From contig CANQBK010000014.1 of the NCBI GenBank assembly GCA_947589485.1, forward strand, positions 1 to 38,135: DNA of 38,135 bases, in the 5' to 3' direction. Position 1 is the first letter of the stretch. Every line of letters starts with the position of its first letter. Below are positions 1-8,515 of this stretch, one piece after another. The stretch is from an uncultured Clostridia bacterium. Lineage in GTDB: Bacteria; Bacillota; Clostridia; Oscillospirales; Acutalibacteraceae. Below the pieces are notes generated by a model. It did not search any database. It was not told where the DNA came from and saw only the letters and a program-made list of their open reading frames with translations. The position numbers were made by a program, and so were the translations under genes.

Positions 1-185
1 CGCGGAGCCCGCGCGGGCAATTCGCGTTGTCGCTCGCTCCGCTCGCTCGTATTGCAAGCAAGAAGTCATTCGCGCGGCGTTAGTTTATGTAATCCGAAGT
101 CAAGTTTTTTGCGCAGCTTTTTTTAAAAAAGCTGCCGGATTCCAAAGGCAGAGCCTTTGGCGGGTTTTAAGGGCAGAGCCCTTAA
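1..185 (-). repeat. Modular hairpin repeat, inverted copy, cut by window edge
   Basis: This block is the reverse complement of the repeat unit at 4396-4597. It contains three perfect hairpins: a GCAGCTTT/AAAGCTGC-type stem at 113-135, CCAAAGGC/GCCTTTGG with loop AGA at 142-160, and TTAAGGGC/GCCCTTAA with loop AGA at 167-185. Upstream lie the CGCTCGCTCCGCTCGCTCG-type and CGCGCGG segments seen in the other copies. A T-rich stretch follows at 192-203, so on the + strand the array could block transcription entering the 469-4037 unit. The left end lies outside the window. Confidence 0.85.
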
Positions 186-229
186 CCCTTAACTTTTATT
201 TTTGTGGTATTGACCGAATTTGAAAACTG

Positions 230-258
230 TTGTTAATATCTTTTCGTTTTTGTATAAT
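230..258 (+). promoter_or_regulatory. Probable sigma-A promoter for the 469-4037 unit
   Basis: A -35 hexamer TTGTTA (230-235) and a perfect -10 TATAAT (253-258) are separated by 17 nt. Transcription would start near 265 and give a leader of about 200 nt before the GTG start at 469. A weaker overlapping candidate is TTGACC at 210-215 with TAATAT at 234-239 (18-nt spacer). This is a sequence match only. Confidence 0.6.
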
Positions 259-375
259 TTTTTGGTTTTGTCGTGTTTTTGCTTGATATATTTTTTTATG
301 CAAATATAATTATATATGTTCTGAGGCATATAAATAAAATCAGGTAAATATTGATTCTGCTCCGAACGGACACGG

Positions 376-407
376 AAAGACTGTACTATATTTAAGGTAC
401 AGTCTTT
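376..407 (+). promoter_or_regulatory. Perfect inverted repeat in the leader of the YhgE unit
   Basis: AAAGACTGTAC (376-386) and GTACAGTCTTT (397-407) form a perfect 11-bp stem around a 10-nt loop. It lies in the predicted 5' leader, about 60 nt before the start codon. No T-run follows, so it is not a standard terminator. It could be an operator for a dimeric repressor or an mRNA structure. Confidence 0.5.
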
Positions 408-468
408 CGCAAATGTAAAACTTATAGGTGTTTTCCGATTTATCTTTAAATTTATGGGAGTGATTATA

Positions 469-1083
469 GTGTGCGAAAAAGAAAAAACGATAAAGAACGA
501 AACCGCCGAGCCTGTCAAAAACAATAATCCGAAAAATCCGACAGATTATTCAAATGATAAGGTAAATTCTCTATCACAATCCGAATGTGAACATCTTACT
601 TATCTTCGTACATTGGAAATGTATGAAAATTTAAAGGAAAAGAGAAGAGCTTTTAAAAGGTACGGACCTGTGTTTATTTTATGTTCCGCTGTATTTTTCC
701 TTTTTCTTATGTTTACCTTTGACAGCAGAATACAATTCCTTTGCCTATGGATTTTTACCACGTTTATGTGCGTTTTTTTTATGGCAAAATCCGATTGGAA
801 CTGCTATGTATTTGAAAAACTTCTCGGTAAACGGAGCGAGTACAACGAATCCGATGAATTTGAAGATATAGACGGCAACGAATATACGGAGGTTGACGCC
901 TCGGACATAATATCGGATATAAAAACGGAGAAAATTCCCGAACCACCTAATTTTAAAACAGAACCAAATGAAAAATCGGTCGATTTAAAGACCCCCGACT
1001 GTAAAAAAACAGAAAGTAATATTATTAATGACAAAGACGATAAAAACGAAACAAATCGGACGGACAAGGAGGATATACAATGA
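469..1083 (+). CDS. Small two-TM membrane protein with acidic tail, function unknown
   Basis: I do not recognise a family. The product (204 aa from the preferred start) has a charged N-terminus, two hydrophobic segments at about residues 67-84 and 88-105, and a low-complexity Asp/Glu/Lys/Asn-rich C-terminal half that is probably disordered. The start chosen is GTG 469, because GGGAG at 456-460 lies 8 nt upstream. An in-frame ATG at 454 would overlap that ribosome binding site and has none of its own. The stop overlaps the start of the YhgE-like gene (ATGA at 1080-1083), so the two are very probably translationally coupled. This suggests an accessory or partner role for the YhgE-like protein, but that is inference. 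Confidence 0.8.
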   Translation: MCEKEKTIKNETAEPVKNNNPKNPTDYSNDKVNSLSQSECEHLTYLRTLEMYENLKEKRRAFKRYGPVFILCSAVFFLFLMFTFDSRIQFLCLWIFTTFMCVFFMAKSDWNCYVFEKLLGKRSEYNESDEFEDIDGNEYTEVDASDIISDIKTEKIPEPPNFKTEPNEKSVDLKTPDCKKTESNIINDKDDKNETNRTDKEDIQ

Positions 1084-4037
1084 AAAATATATTGAACATA
1101 TTTAAAAACGATATTAAAAAAATTATAAAAAATATGATTGTATTTATCGTTGTTATAGGTATAGCAATTGTCCCTGCTTTATATTCGTGGTTTAATATTG
1201 CCGCAAACCACGACCCATACTCCAACACAAGTGACATACCTTTTGCGGTGTGCTGTCTTGATAAGGGATATTCATACAAAAATATTCCGATAAACGCAGG
1301 CGATGATATAATAGGCAATCTGAAACAAAACAAAAGTATGGGGTGGGATTTTGTCGGTTCAAAAGAGGCTCTCGACGGAGTTAAAAACGGTAAATATTAT
1401 GCCGCTGTAATTATACCCGAAGACTTCAGCGAAAACCTTTTATCCGTTATTACAGGTGAATTTAATCAGGCAAATTTAAAGTATTATGTAAATGAAAAGA
1501 AAAATGCGATTGCTCCTAAAATAACAAATACAGGAGTACAAACAATTCAAAATGAGATTGCTTCAACTTATGTTGAAACAATTACCAAAACTCTGGCTAC
1601 CATTCTTAATGTTACGGGAGAGATTGTTTCGGGTGATAAAACAGCCGTAACAAATAAAATTATTGATACTCTTGACGATTTAAAAATACAAATGAATACA
1701 TTTGACGACAGTATAGACGTTTTTGTTTCCACTACCGAAAACATAGAAAATCTTGTCCAAAACAACAAGGAAATGCTTCCGGACATAAACAGAACACTTT
1801 CAAAGTCCGGCATAATAGCGTCCGATGTCAAAAGCTCCATAGAATCGGCAAAAAAGACCTCAAAAGATACGGTAAATACTGTTGACGGTATGATAAATTC
1901 TCTTGAAACAACATACAACAGCATTAATTCACAAATAAACTATATTTTTAACGGAACATCGGGAGGAGCGGCAGACGAACTTATAAACATAGCAAATTCT
2001 CTTGACAACTCAACGGCAATACAAAATATTTCCGACTTTCTTTTAAACCTGCAAAATTCGGGAATCAAGATAGACAACGCAATTAATTCGCTCCAAGATT
2101 TCACAAGCCATCAGACGGCTCTTAATGATAAAATAAAAACTGCCGCAGATACGGTAAAAAGTGCGGGTTCACTTCCTAAAAAAACACTTAACGAAATAAA
2201 AGAGCTTGTTGCTCTTTGTGAGAATGATATTAAAGAGCTTCAAGTTTCGTTTGAAAATATCAAAAAAACAATATCCGATATGATTGATTCGGTTATTGCG
2301 TCACAACAAAGTATTGACAAACAGATTACCGAATTGTCTAACCAAATAGGAACTGATTTAAATGCAGCAGCGGACAGGCTCTCGAATATAACCAATCTTA
2401 ATAAAAAGATAATTGATTCAAACAATTCAATTATAGCGGTTTTGCAATATATGCAAACGATTTTTCAAATTGACAATTCAAATCTTATAAAAAGCCTTCA
2501 AGACATCAATACAAATCAACAGAATATAATAAACGAAATCAACTCAGCGGCGGACACTCTTAGAAAAACAGGAAATCTTCCGCAAAACACACTTAAAGAA
2601 ATAAAATCCCTTATTCAAACCTGCAATAACGAATACAATTCAATTGTAAATTCGTTGGAAAACATTAACATTTCCGTTTCGGATATATTCAATAAAATTA
2701 TTAAAACACAAACCGATATTGATTCAAAATTAACATCGGCAGCGGATATGCTTGATGGAAACACGGAAAAGGCAGCAAATGATTTAATGGATTTAATAAA
2801 TGTAAACAACAAACTGGTTTCGGTAAACAATACGGTAATCTCGTTTCTAAAAAATGCAAACAGCGAATTATCCTCGGAAAAAGAAGTGGCACTGCAAAAT
2901 CTTAACAATATAAATTCCAACATAAACAAATTCTCGGAAAAGCTGAAAAGTGCCGCCGATAATGTAAAAAATACGGGAAATATTCCTGCATCATTAAAAA
3001 GTGAAACCGATAATTTGAAAAATACAATTAAAAGCCAAATTGCATCGCTAAAAAATGCTTTTGCTCCTTTCAAAAATTCGCTCAACAAGTCAATTGACGA
3101 TATGTATGAAGTTCTTGAAAACGCATCGGGACTTTTTAATACGGTAAACGGAGATGTACCGAATATTGAAAAAACTCTTGACAGCGCATCGGATTCTTTA
3201 TATCAAATAAAAAATACATTTAAAAACATAAAGAAACTTGCAGGCGATTATAAAGAAAAAATCGACAATCTTCAAAAGAAAATACACGAGCTGGCAGACA
3301 GCGGCACAATAGAAAATTTTGTATCAACAATTATTGAAAAGCCCGACGCACTGGGAAATTTTGTAGCAAAACCCGTAAAGCTGGAAACAAACGAAATATA
3401 TCATGTAGAAAATTACGGCTCGGCTATGACTCCGTTTTACAGCACTCTCGGCTTTTGGGTTGGCGGTATAGTTTTGGTTGCGGTAGTCAGGACAAATATA
3501 ACAAAGCGTGAATATAAGCGTTTGAATAATCCCACTTCAACTCAAATTTTCTTTGGACGTTTTATTACGTTTTTCCTGTTAAGCCAAATACAATCAATTA
3601 TAATAGCACTTGGAGATTTACTGTTCCTGAAAGTCCAATGTGAAAACATACCTTTGTTTATTTTAACGTCGATGATTTCGGGATTTGTGTATGTACTGAT
3701 AATATATTCGCTTACGGTTACATTCAGTGTACTGGGAAAAGCTCTTTCAGTAATAATACTTGTTATTCAAGTAGCCGGTTCGGGCGGAACATTTCCGATA
3801 GAAGTTCTGCCTGCGACGTTCAAAGCTCTTGCTCCGTATTTGCCGTTTAAATACAGTATTGATATGATGCGTGAGGCGATATGCGGTGTCGATGCACAAG
3901 CATATATTACAAATCTTCTTTGTCTGCTTGCTTTCGTGCCGGTTGCTCTTATTATAGGACTTTTACTTCGCCGTCCGTTAATAAAAGTAATATCATTTTT
4001 CAATGAACGCATTGATGAAAGTCAATTGATTACTTAA
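1080..4037 (+). CDS. YhgE/Pip domain membrane protein
   Basis: The product (985 aa) matches the YhgE/Pip (phage infection protein) family, which is related to the ABC-2 permease fold and to EsaA/YueB of type VII secretion loci. Its N-terminus has one TM segment (about residues 17-36) followed by the typical PALYSWFNIAANHDPY block. A very long Asn/Ser/Lys-rich helical region, probably coiled coil and outside the membrane, spans about 180-760. Five or six TM segments follow from about residue 785 to the end. The central region contains three related segments of about 135 residues, each opening with a KxxxAADTVKxxGxLP-like motif near residues 351, 484 and 620. At 985 aa it is longer than B. subtilis YhgE (roughly 775 aa, from memory). 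The substrate is unknown. Family members have been described as phage receptors and as surface proteins; no specific role can be assigned here. Confidence 0.9.
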   Translation: MKNILNIFKNDIKKIIKNMIVFIVVIGIAIVPALYSWFNIAANHDPYSNTSDIPFAVCCLDKGYSYKNIPINAGDDIIGNLKQNKSMGWDFVGSKEALDGVKNGKYYAAVIIPEDFSENLLSVITGEFNQANLKYYVNEKKNAIAPKITNTGVQTIQNEIASTYVETITKTLATILNVTGEIVSGDKTAVTNKIIDTLDDLKIQMNTFDDSIDVFVSTTENIENLVQNNKEMLPDINRTLSKSGIIASDVKSSIESAKKTSKDTVNTVDGMINSLETTYNSINSQINYIFNGTSGGAADELINIANSLDNSTAIQNISDFLLNLQNSGIKIDNAINSLQDFTSHQTALNDKIKTAADTVKSAGSLPKKTLNEIKELVALCENDIKELQVSFENIKKTISDMIDSVIASQQSIDKQITELSNQIGTDLNAAADRLSNITNLNKKIIDSNNSIIAVLQYMQTIFQIDNSNLIKSLQDINTNQQNIINEINSAADTLRKTGNLPQNTLKEIKSLIQTCNNEYNSIVNSLENINISVSDIFNKIIKTQTDIDSKLTSAADMLDGNTEKAANDLMDLINVNNKLVSVNNTVISFLKNANSELSSEKEVALQNLNNINSNINKFSEKLKSAADNVKNTGNIPASLKSETDNLKNTIKSQIASLKNAFAPFKNSLNKSIDDMYEVLENASGLFNTVNGDVPNIEKTLDSASDSLYQIKNTFKNIKKLAGDYKEKIDNLQKKIHELADSGTIENFVSTIIEKPDALGNFVAKPVKLETNEIYHVENYGSAMTPFYSTLGFWVGGIVLVAVVRTNITKREYKRLNNPTSTQIFFGRFITFFLLSQIQSIIIALGDLLFLKVQCENIPLFILTSMISGFVYVLIIYSLTVTFSVLGKALSVIILVIQVAGSGGTFPIEVLPATFKALAPYLPFKYSIDMMREAICGVDAQAYITNLLCLLAFVPVALIIGLLLRRPLIKVISFFNERIDESQLIT

Positions 4038-4062
4038 TCAATCTATTATAAAAGTTAAAGAG

Positions 4063-4118
4063 GGGCTGTCGCACAAGCATAAAAACGCTGTGCGGCAGCC
4101 CATTTAATTTTTGCTTTT
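4063..4118 (+). terminator. Rho-independent terminator after the YhgE gene
   Basis: GGGCTGTCGCACA (4063-4075) pairs with TGTGCGGCAGCCC (4089-4101) in a 13-bp stem with one G-U pair. T-rich sequence follows (ATTTAATTTTTGCTTTTTTT). It lies 26 nt after the stop codon. Confidence 0.9.
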
Positions 4119-4131
4119 TTTATTCAGAAAT

Positions 4132-4812
4132 GATAGTTAAGGGCTCTGCCCTTAAAAACCTGCCAAAGGCTCCGGCGCAGTGCCTGCGCCCTCGATTCGC
4201 GCTTTCGTTCGCTTCGCTCACTCTTAATTCAAACAATAAATGCCTTGACGCGGCATAAGTCAATATAATTGAAAATGATAGTTAAGGGCTCCGGCGCAGT
4301 GCCTGCGCCCCCGATTCGCGCTTTCGTTCGCTTCGCTCACTCTTAATTCAAACAATAAATGCCTTGACGCGGCATAAGTCAATATGATTGAAAATGATAG
4401 TTAAGGGCTCCGCCCTTAAAAACCCGCCAAAGGCTCCGCCTTTGGAATCCGGCAGCTTTTTTAAAAAAAAGCTGCGCAAAAAACTTGACTTCGGATTACA
4501 TAAACTAACGCCGCGCGAACATACTTGTTGTTTGCAGTACGAGCGAACGGAGTGAGCGACAACGCGAATCGCCTGCGCCGGCTCGGCGCTGCCAAAGGCT
4601 CCGCCTTTGGAATCCGGCAGCTTTTTTAAAAAAAAGCTGCGCAAAAAACTTAACTTCGGATTACATAAACTTATGCCGCGCGAACATACTTGTTGTTTGC
4701 AGTACGAGCGAACGGAGTGAGCGACATCGCGAATCGACAGTGCGGGCACCGCACCGCGAATCGCCTGCGCCGGCTCGGCGCCGCGAATCGCCCGTGCCGG
4801 CTCGGCACCGGT
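4132..4812 (+). repeat. Compound modular hairpin repeat block, four units
   Basis: Four related units lie head to tail: 4132-4276, 4277-4395, 4396-4590 and 4591-4735. A tail of GC-rich hairpins follows at 4736-4812. Units 1 and 2 are near-identical; unit 2 lacks about 26 nt between two GGCTC words. Units 3 and 4 share CCAAAGGC-TCC-GCCTTTGG, a GCAGCTTTTTT/AAAAAAGCTGC stem, a GGATTACATAAACT segment, GAGCGAACGGAGTGAGCGA and CGCGAATCG. The tail repeats GCGCCG-GCT-CGGCGC and GTGCCG-GCT-CGGCAC. The block sits between convergent transcription units and ends 1 nt before the stop codon of the 4814-5959 permease. No other terminator is visible for that operon, so the repeat may serve as one. No convincing gene is present. 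Confidence 0.9.
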
Positions 4813-4813
4813 G

Positions 4814-5959
4814 TCATTCGGTTCTTTTTTTCTTGGTAATGAAAGAGGATATTATCGAAAACAATATACTGAAACCTAATATAATAAGCATATTTATAAG
4901 CAACGGTAAAACCGTTTCAAAATTAATGGTTTCAATATGGCTCAGCCTGTCGTTGGTATTTATGTACCAATATGTCGGAAGTATATGAGCAATTGCAAGT
5001 ACCCAATCTGGTAAATATTCCGTACTTACAAACGCACCGCATAAAAAGCTCGAACCTAACGCAATTACATTAACTATACTCGTAACGGCATTTTTGTTGT
5101 GCAATATAGTGCTTAACATATATGCCAGTGCAAGCGAGCTTATTGAAAATATAAATGAATTAAGTATGTACAACATACCTCTTTCGGTAAACATAACGTC
5201 TCCTGCAATGAATATCCCTAAAATATTGTAAACAAGCCATACGGCAAACGCATATATACCGCTCGAAAGCAAAAGTATCATATTATATTTTTTCGTATCC
5301 ATACAGCTTACGGCTGTCCTTTTGCGGATATTTCTTTCGTTGAAACTTGACAGTACAAGACACACAATAAATATTATACATGCAGTTATACTGTACGATG
5401 CAAAACTGTAATATAGTGATGCACGACTGAGTGCAGACTCATCTATATTTGAAACAACATTTACGTCCGTTTTTTCCTCAAGTGAAGAATTAATGTTTTT
5501 TATAAGTTCGGTTTCGGTTTCGGTATTTTTTGCACATACATTCTGAATACGAATATAATGCGAAAGAATCATTTGCGAAAGCGTTGCATCATAATTACCG
5601 GTAGACTTTATCTTCAGTTCGGGCTCCTTTCCGCAAAGAACATCTGAACCGTAATTTTTCGGAATGTATACTATACAGCTTATCTCACGGTAAAACAAAG
5701 CGTCATTTAAGGCTTCGCCTCCCCCTTTAACGTCCGTAACTTCCGAATTTTTTTCAAGATAATCAACAAGATTTTTTGTTACCGGTGATGTTTTATCATC
5801 ATTCACAATCGCTACGGCAGGTTTGCTGTCCTCAAATCCCGATGTTCCTCCGCCTGAACTTACATTTATAACGGCAAAGAAAACAAGTATAACCGTATAA
5901 AGAATAATCATAAAAAGGTTATTTCGTACAACCTTTAAAAAAGCCTTAAAGACTGTCAT
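4814..5959 (-). CDS. ABC-2 type transporter permease (second of pair)
   Basis: This 381-residue integral membrane protein has the architecture of ABC-2 exporter permeases. There is one TM segment near residues 15-33, a large extracytoplasmic domain (about 35-185), then about five TM segments to the C-terminus. The sequence SSGGGTSGFEDSKPAVAIVND after the first TM is typical of the extracytoplasmic region of this family. The ATG at 5959 overlaps the 3' end of the other permease gene by 14 nt, so the two are translationally coupled. The pair probably forms a heterodimeric channel driven by the ATPase encoded at 7127-8068. The substrate cannot be told from sequence; relatives export antimicrobial peptides, lipids or drugs. 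It is the last gene of the LytTR operon, and the hairpin repeat block begins immediately after its stop. Confidence 0.9.
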   Translation of the reverse strand: MTVFKAFLKVVRNNLFMIILYTVILVFFAVINVSSGGGTSGFEDSKPAVAIVNDDKTSPVTKNLVDYLEKNSEVTDVKGGGEALNDALFYREISCIVYIPKNYGSDVLCGKEPELKIKSTGNYDATLSQMILSHYIRIQNVCAKNTETETELIKNINSSLEEKTDVNVVSNIDESALSRASLYYSFASYSITACIIFIVCLVLSSFNERNIRKRTAVSCMDTKKYNMILLLSSGIYAFAVWLVYNILGIFIAGDVMFTERGMLYILNSFIFSISSLALAYMLSTILHNKNAVTSIVNVIALGSSFLCGAFVSTEYLPDWVLAIAHILPTYWYINTNDRLSHIETINFETVLPLLINMLIILGFSILFSIISSFITKKKRTE

Positions 5960-7127
5960 ACGTTTGCCTCCTTAACCCTCTCCAAGAAATAAACATCATT
6001 ACGACGGTAAATATCAACAGACTTATTATATCGAACCATACACGGTTAAACTGTTCGTTATAATAAAGTGCATACAATCCGTCTGTAATCATTGCAACGG
6101 GATTTATCATATTTAAAAACGGAACGTTTTTGTCAATGATATTTTTCATTGTTATTCCCATCATACCCGACAAAAAACAGCCTGCCATCGTTATTGATAT
6201 AAGTATTGTTGTTTTTGCATTATCACCCTTTTTAACAAGAGTACCTACCGCAACACCCATTGAAAGACCCGCCAGCGAACCGACAATCGAAAGCAGAACC
6301 GTCATCGGAAGATTTTCCCCGTAATCAACACCTATGACAAAAATCGTAAATAAAAACATAAGTAAAATACAAAGCATTTGAACGACATAGCCCGAAACAA
6401 GCGAGCCCATTATCATACCGATTTTTTTTACGGGAGAAACCGCACTCCGTTTTCCGACAGCACACATATTTGCCGATTTAAAGTTTACAAGAACCATAGA
6501 CAAAATACCGCTGTACATACACGTCATAGCTATAAGCGAATAGTATTCTATCATAACATAGCTCATATTTTCAGTGGAAATATCCTTTATGTTTTGTTTT
6601 TCATTAATAATATCTTTTGATATATTTGTAAAAATCCGCTCATAGTCAATATCCGTATTTCCCGACATTATCAATTCGGAAATACGTTCTTTTCCGATAT
6701 TTTCCGTAAGTCCGCCTATGCTTTTTATTTCGTCCGACACATAACGCAAAATCGTTTCGTTTATTCCGCTCGAATTAACCGTAACGGAAACATCTTCGCC
6801 TTCAAACACAAGATAACCGGTTATTTTTTCATCGAAAAGTAATTCTTCGGCTTTTTCAAGATTTGTATACTCAATATCAAAAAATCGTTTGTCGCTTGAT
6901 TTATCGCTTAAAAACTTCAACGATTCCTTAAATATTATATTTTTTTCAAAATCATCACTTTTTACTACCGCTATATCAATAGGTTCAAAGTTTTCGGAGT
7001 TTTCTATGTTTGAAAATGCCGCATTAAAAAGGACTGCCATAATCAAAGGAAAAGCAAGAGTCCAAAATACCAAAGATTTCGACCGAAAAAGAATTTTTAA
7101 GGAATATTTAAAATTATGTATAAACAT
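5946..7127 (-). CDS. ABC-2 type transporter permease (first of pair)
   Basis: The product (393 aa) has an N-terminal TM helix (about residues 20-37, in a SLVFWTLAFPLIMAVLFNAAFS context typical of ABC-2 permeases). An extracytoplasmic domain spans about 40-190 and about five TM segments cover 195-380. It is the partner of the permease at 4814-5959, and the two differ enough in sequence to suggest a heterodimer. Its ATG overlaps the stop of the ATPase gene by one nucleotide (TGATG at 7125-7129), a classic coupling arrangement. Extrusion of a small hydrophobic or peptide substrate is the usual function of such pairs, but the substrate here is unknown. Confidence 0.9.
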   Translation of the reverse strand: MFIHNFKYSLKILFRSKSLVFWTLAFPLIMAVLFNAAFSNIENSENFEPIDIAVVKSDDFEKNIIFKESLKFLSDKSSDKRFFDIEYTNLEKAEELLFDEKITGYLVFEGEDVSVTVNSSGINETILRYVSDEIKSIGGLTENIGKERISELIMSGNTDIDYERIFTNISKDIINEKQNIKDISTENMSYVMIEYYSLIAMTCMYSGILSMVLVNFKSANMCAVGKRSAVSPVKKIGMIMGSLVSGYVVQMLCILLMFLFTIFVIGVDYGENLPMTVLLSIVGSLAGLSMGVAVGTLVKKGDNAKTTILISITMAGCFLSGMMGITMKNIIDKNVPFLNMINPVAMITDGLYALYYNEQFNRVWFDIISLLIFTVVMMFISWRGLRRQTYDSL

Positions 7128-8068
7128 CAGTCACGCAGCTCCTTGCCCGTAAGCTCCAAAAATACGTCGTTCAATGTCGGTCTTTCAGAGTAGATTTTAT
7201 TGTACTTAACATTGTTGGAGCGAAATAAATCTATAATATCTCCTATATTGTCGCTTCCTCCACCATAAGAAACCACAAGCAAACCGTTTTCAAAAACAAC
7301 ATCATTTACATTGTTCAATTCTTTTATTTTAGGTATCAACTTCTCTGCCTGTCCGGAAACTTCAACGGTTATTTTCTCTTCGATTTTTGCCAACTTCTTT
7401 AAACTGTCTGATGTTCCCTGAGCGATTATCCTACCCTTGTCAATAATAATAATTCTGTCACAAAGCTGCTCCGCTTCTTCCATATAATGAGTAGTATATA
7501 CAACGGTCGCTCCGCCGTCACGGAGTTTTTTTATTCCGTCCAAAATATTGTTTCGGCTTTGAGGGTCAACTGCAACGGTAGGTTCATCAAGAAATATCAG
7601 CTTTGGTTTATGAGCAATCCCACAGGCAATGTTCAGCCTCCTCAAAAGTCCGCCCGAAAGCTGTTTCGGACGAAATTTTTTGTAATCCTCAAGTCCAACC
7701 AGTTCCAATGCGGACTGAATGTATTCCTTTCTTGTATTTTTGCTGCGAATATACAGACCGCAAAAATAATCAACATTTTCATATACTGTAAGCTCGTCAA
7801 ACACGGCAACGTCTTGAAAAATTACGCCAATGTTTTTCTTTATTTCATACGAATCCGGACCCATTTTCCTATCAAATATTTTAATATCTCCTTCATTGTA
7901 CTTAAGAAGTGACAATATGCAGTTTATCGTTGTCGATTTTCCGCTTCCGTTAGGTCCGAGAAATCCCAATATCTCCTTTTCGTAAACTTCAAAAGAAAGA
8001 CCGTCAACCGCACGGAGATTTTTATATTCCTTTACAAGACCGCTTACTTCAATCACTTTTTTGTTCAT
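7127..8068 (-). CDS. ABC transporter ATP-binding protein (ABC-2 exporter, DrrA/NatA-like)
   Basis: This is a complete ABC ATPase of 313 aa. It has Walker A GPNGSGKST (residues 38-46), a Q-loop glutamine near 85, the signature LSGGLLRR (about 137), Walker B LIFLDEP (157-163) and the H-loop His at about 194 in TTHYMEEAEQ. The C-terminal ~85 residues form the extra domain common in DrrA/NatA-type exporters. The signature ends in LLRR rather than the usual QQ/MxQR. It overlaps the DUF3021 gene by 20 nt at its 5' end and the first permease by 1 nt at its 3' end. It powers the permease pair and acts at the cytoplasmic face of the membrane. Confidence 0.96.
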   Translation of the reverse strand: MNKKVIEVSGLVKEYKNLRAVDGLSFEVYEKEILGFLGPNGSGKSTTINCILSLLKYNEGDIKIFDRKMGPDSYEIKKNIGVIFQDVAVFDELTVYENVDYFCGLYIRSKNTRKEYIQSALELVGLEDYKKFRPKQLSGGLLRRLNIACGIAHKPKLIFLDEPTVAVDPQSRNNILDGIKKLRDGGATVVYTTHYMEEAEQLCDRIIIIDKGRIIAQGTSDSLKKLAKIEEKITVEVSGQAEKLIPKIKELNNVNDVVFENGLLVVSYGGGSDNIGDIIDLFRSNNVKYNKIYSERPTLNDVFLELTGKELRD

Positions 8069-8501
8069 ATTTCATCTTCCTTTCCGCTATTTTTTTATTT
8101 ATTTCATTTGATGTTTTCTCATTAGCAAAATATAAAGAAAATATTGTTATAATAAATGTTATTATATATATAATCAGAGCCAAAGCAAATACATATATGC
8201 TCCATTTCAAATCAAAAGGGAACCATCTAAAAATCAATCCCCCTAAACCGAAAACACAGGCGACCACGTCTGCAAACTTAACGAGCAGCTCCACAGCCAA
8301 CGAGTATTTTTCGGTCAGTTTATCCGTAAAAAACATAAGTAATGATATTGAAAAACAACAGGCAAACAAGTGGAAATTTTCCTTCCACCCATAAAACTCC
8401 ATTACTTTGCCGTCAATACTATGTGCAACCGACAGCACCATAACACACACGGTAAATGAAACACAACACGATACTATGTAACCGGAAATTCTTTTCAGCA
8501 T
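8049..8501 (-). CDS. DUF3021 family four-TM membrane protein
   Basis: The product (150 aa from the preferred start) has four hydrophobic segments, about residues 5-27, 38-52, 65-88 and 95-120, and a charged C-terminal tail. Size, topology and position next to a LytTR gene fit DUF3021 membrane proteins. These commonly pair with LytTR-only regulators, apparently to control them from the membrane. The start is ATG 8501, because AAAGGAG at 8510-8516 lies 8 nt upstream. A longer in-frame reading from a TTG at 8519 would place that ribosome binding site inside the gene. The stop overlaps the ATPase start by 20 nt. The role as a partner or anti-activator of the LytTR protein is inferred from family context. 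Confidence 0.85.
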   Translation of the reverse strand: MLKRISGYIVSCCVSFTVCVMVLSVAHSIDGKVMEFYGWKENFHLFACCFSISLLMFFTDKLTEKYSLAVELLVKFADVVACVFGLGGLIFRWFPFDLKWSIYVFALALIIYIITFIITIFSLYFANEKTSNEINKKIAERKMKYEQKSD

Positions 8502-8515
8502 TACAGTTTCTCCTT

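Noticed and set aside
4348..4749. A 133-codon open frame within the repeat block (minus strand), and similar frames in other blocks
   Set aside because: It runs through the hairpin repeats, has no ribosome binding site, and its product repeats because the DNA repeats. It is a by-product of the palindromes.
4132..4812. CRISPR array
   Set aside because: Repeats are long, internally palindromic and directly adjoining, without unique spacers of constant length, and no cas genes are present.
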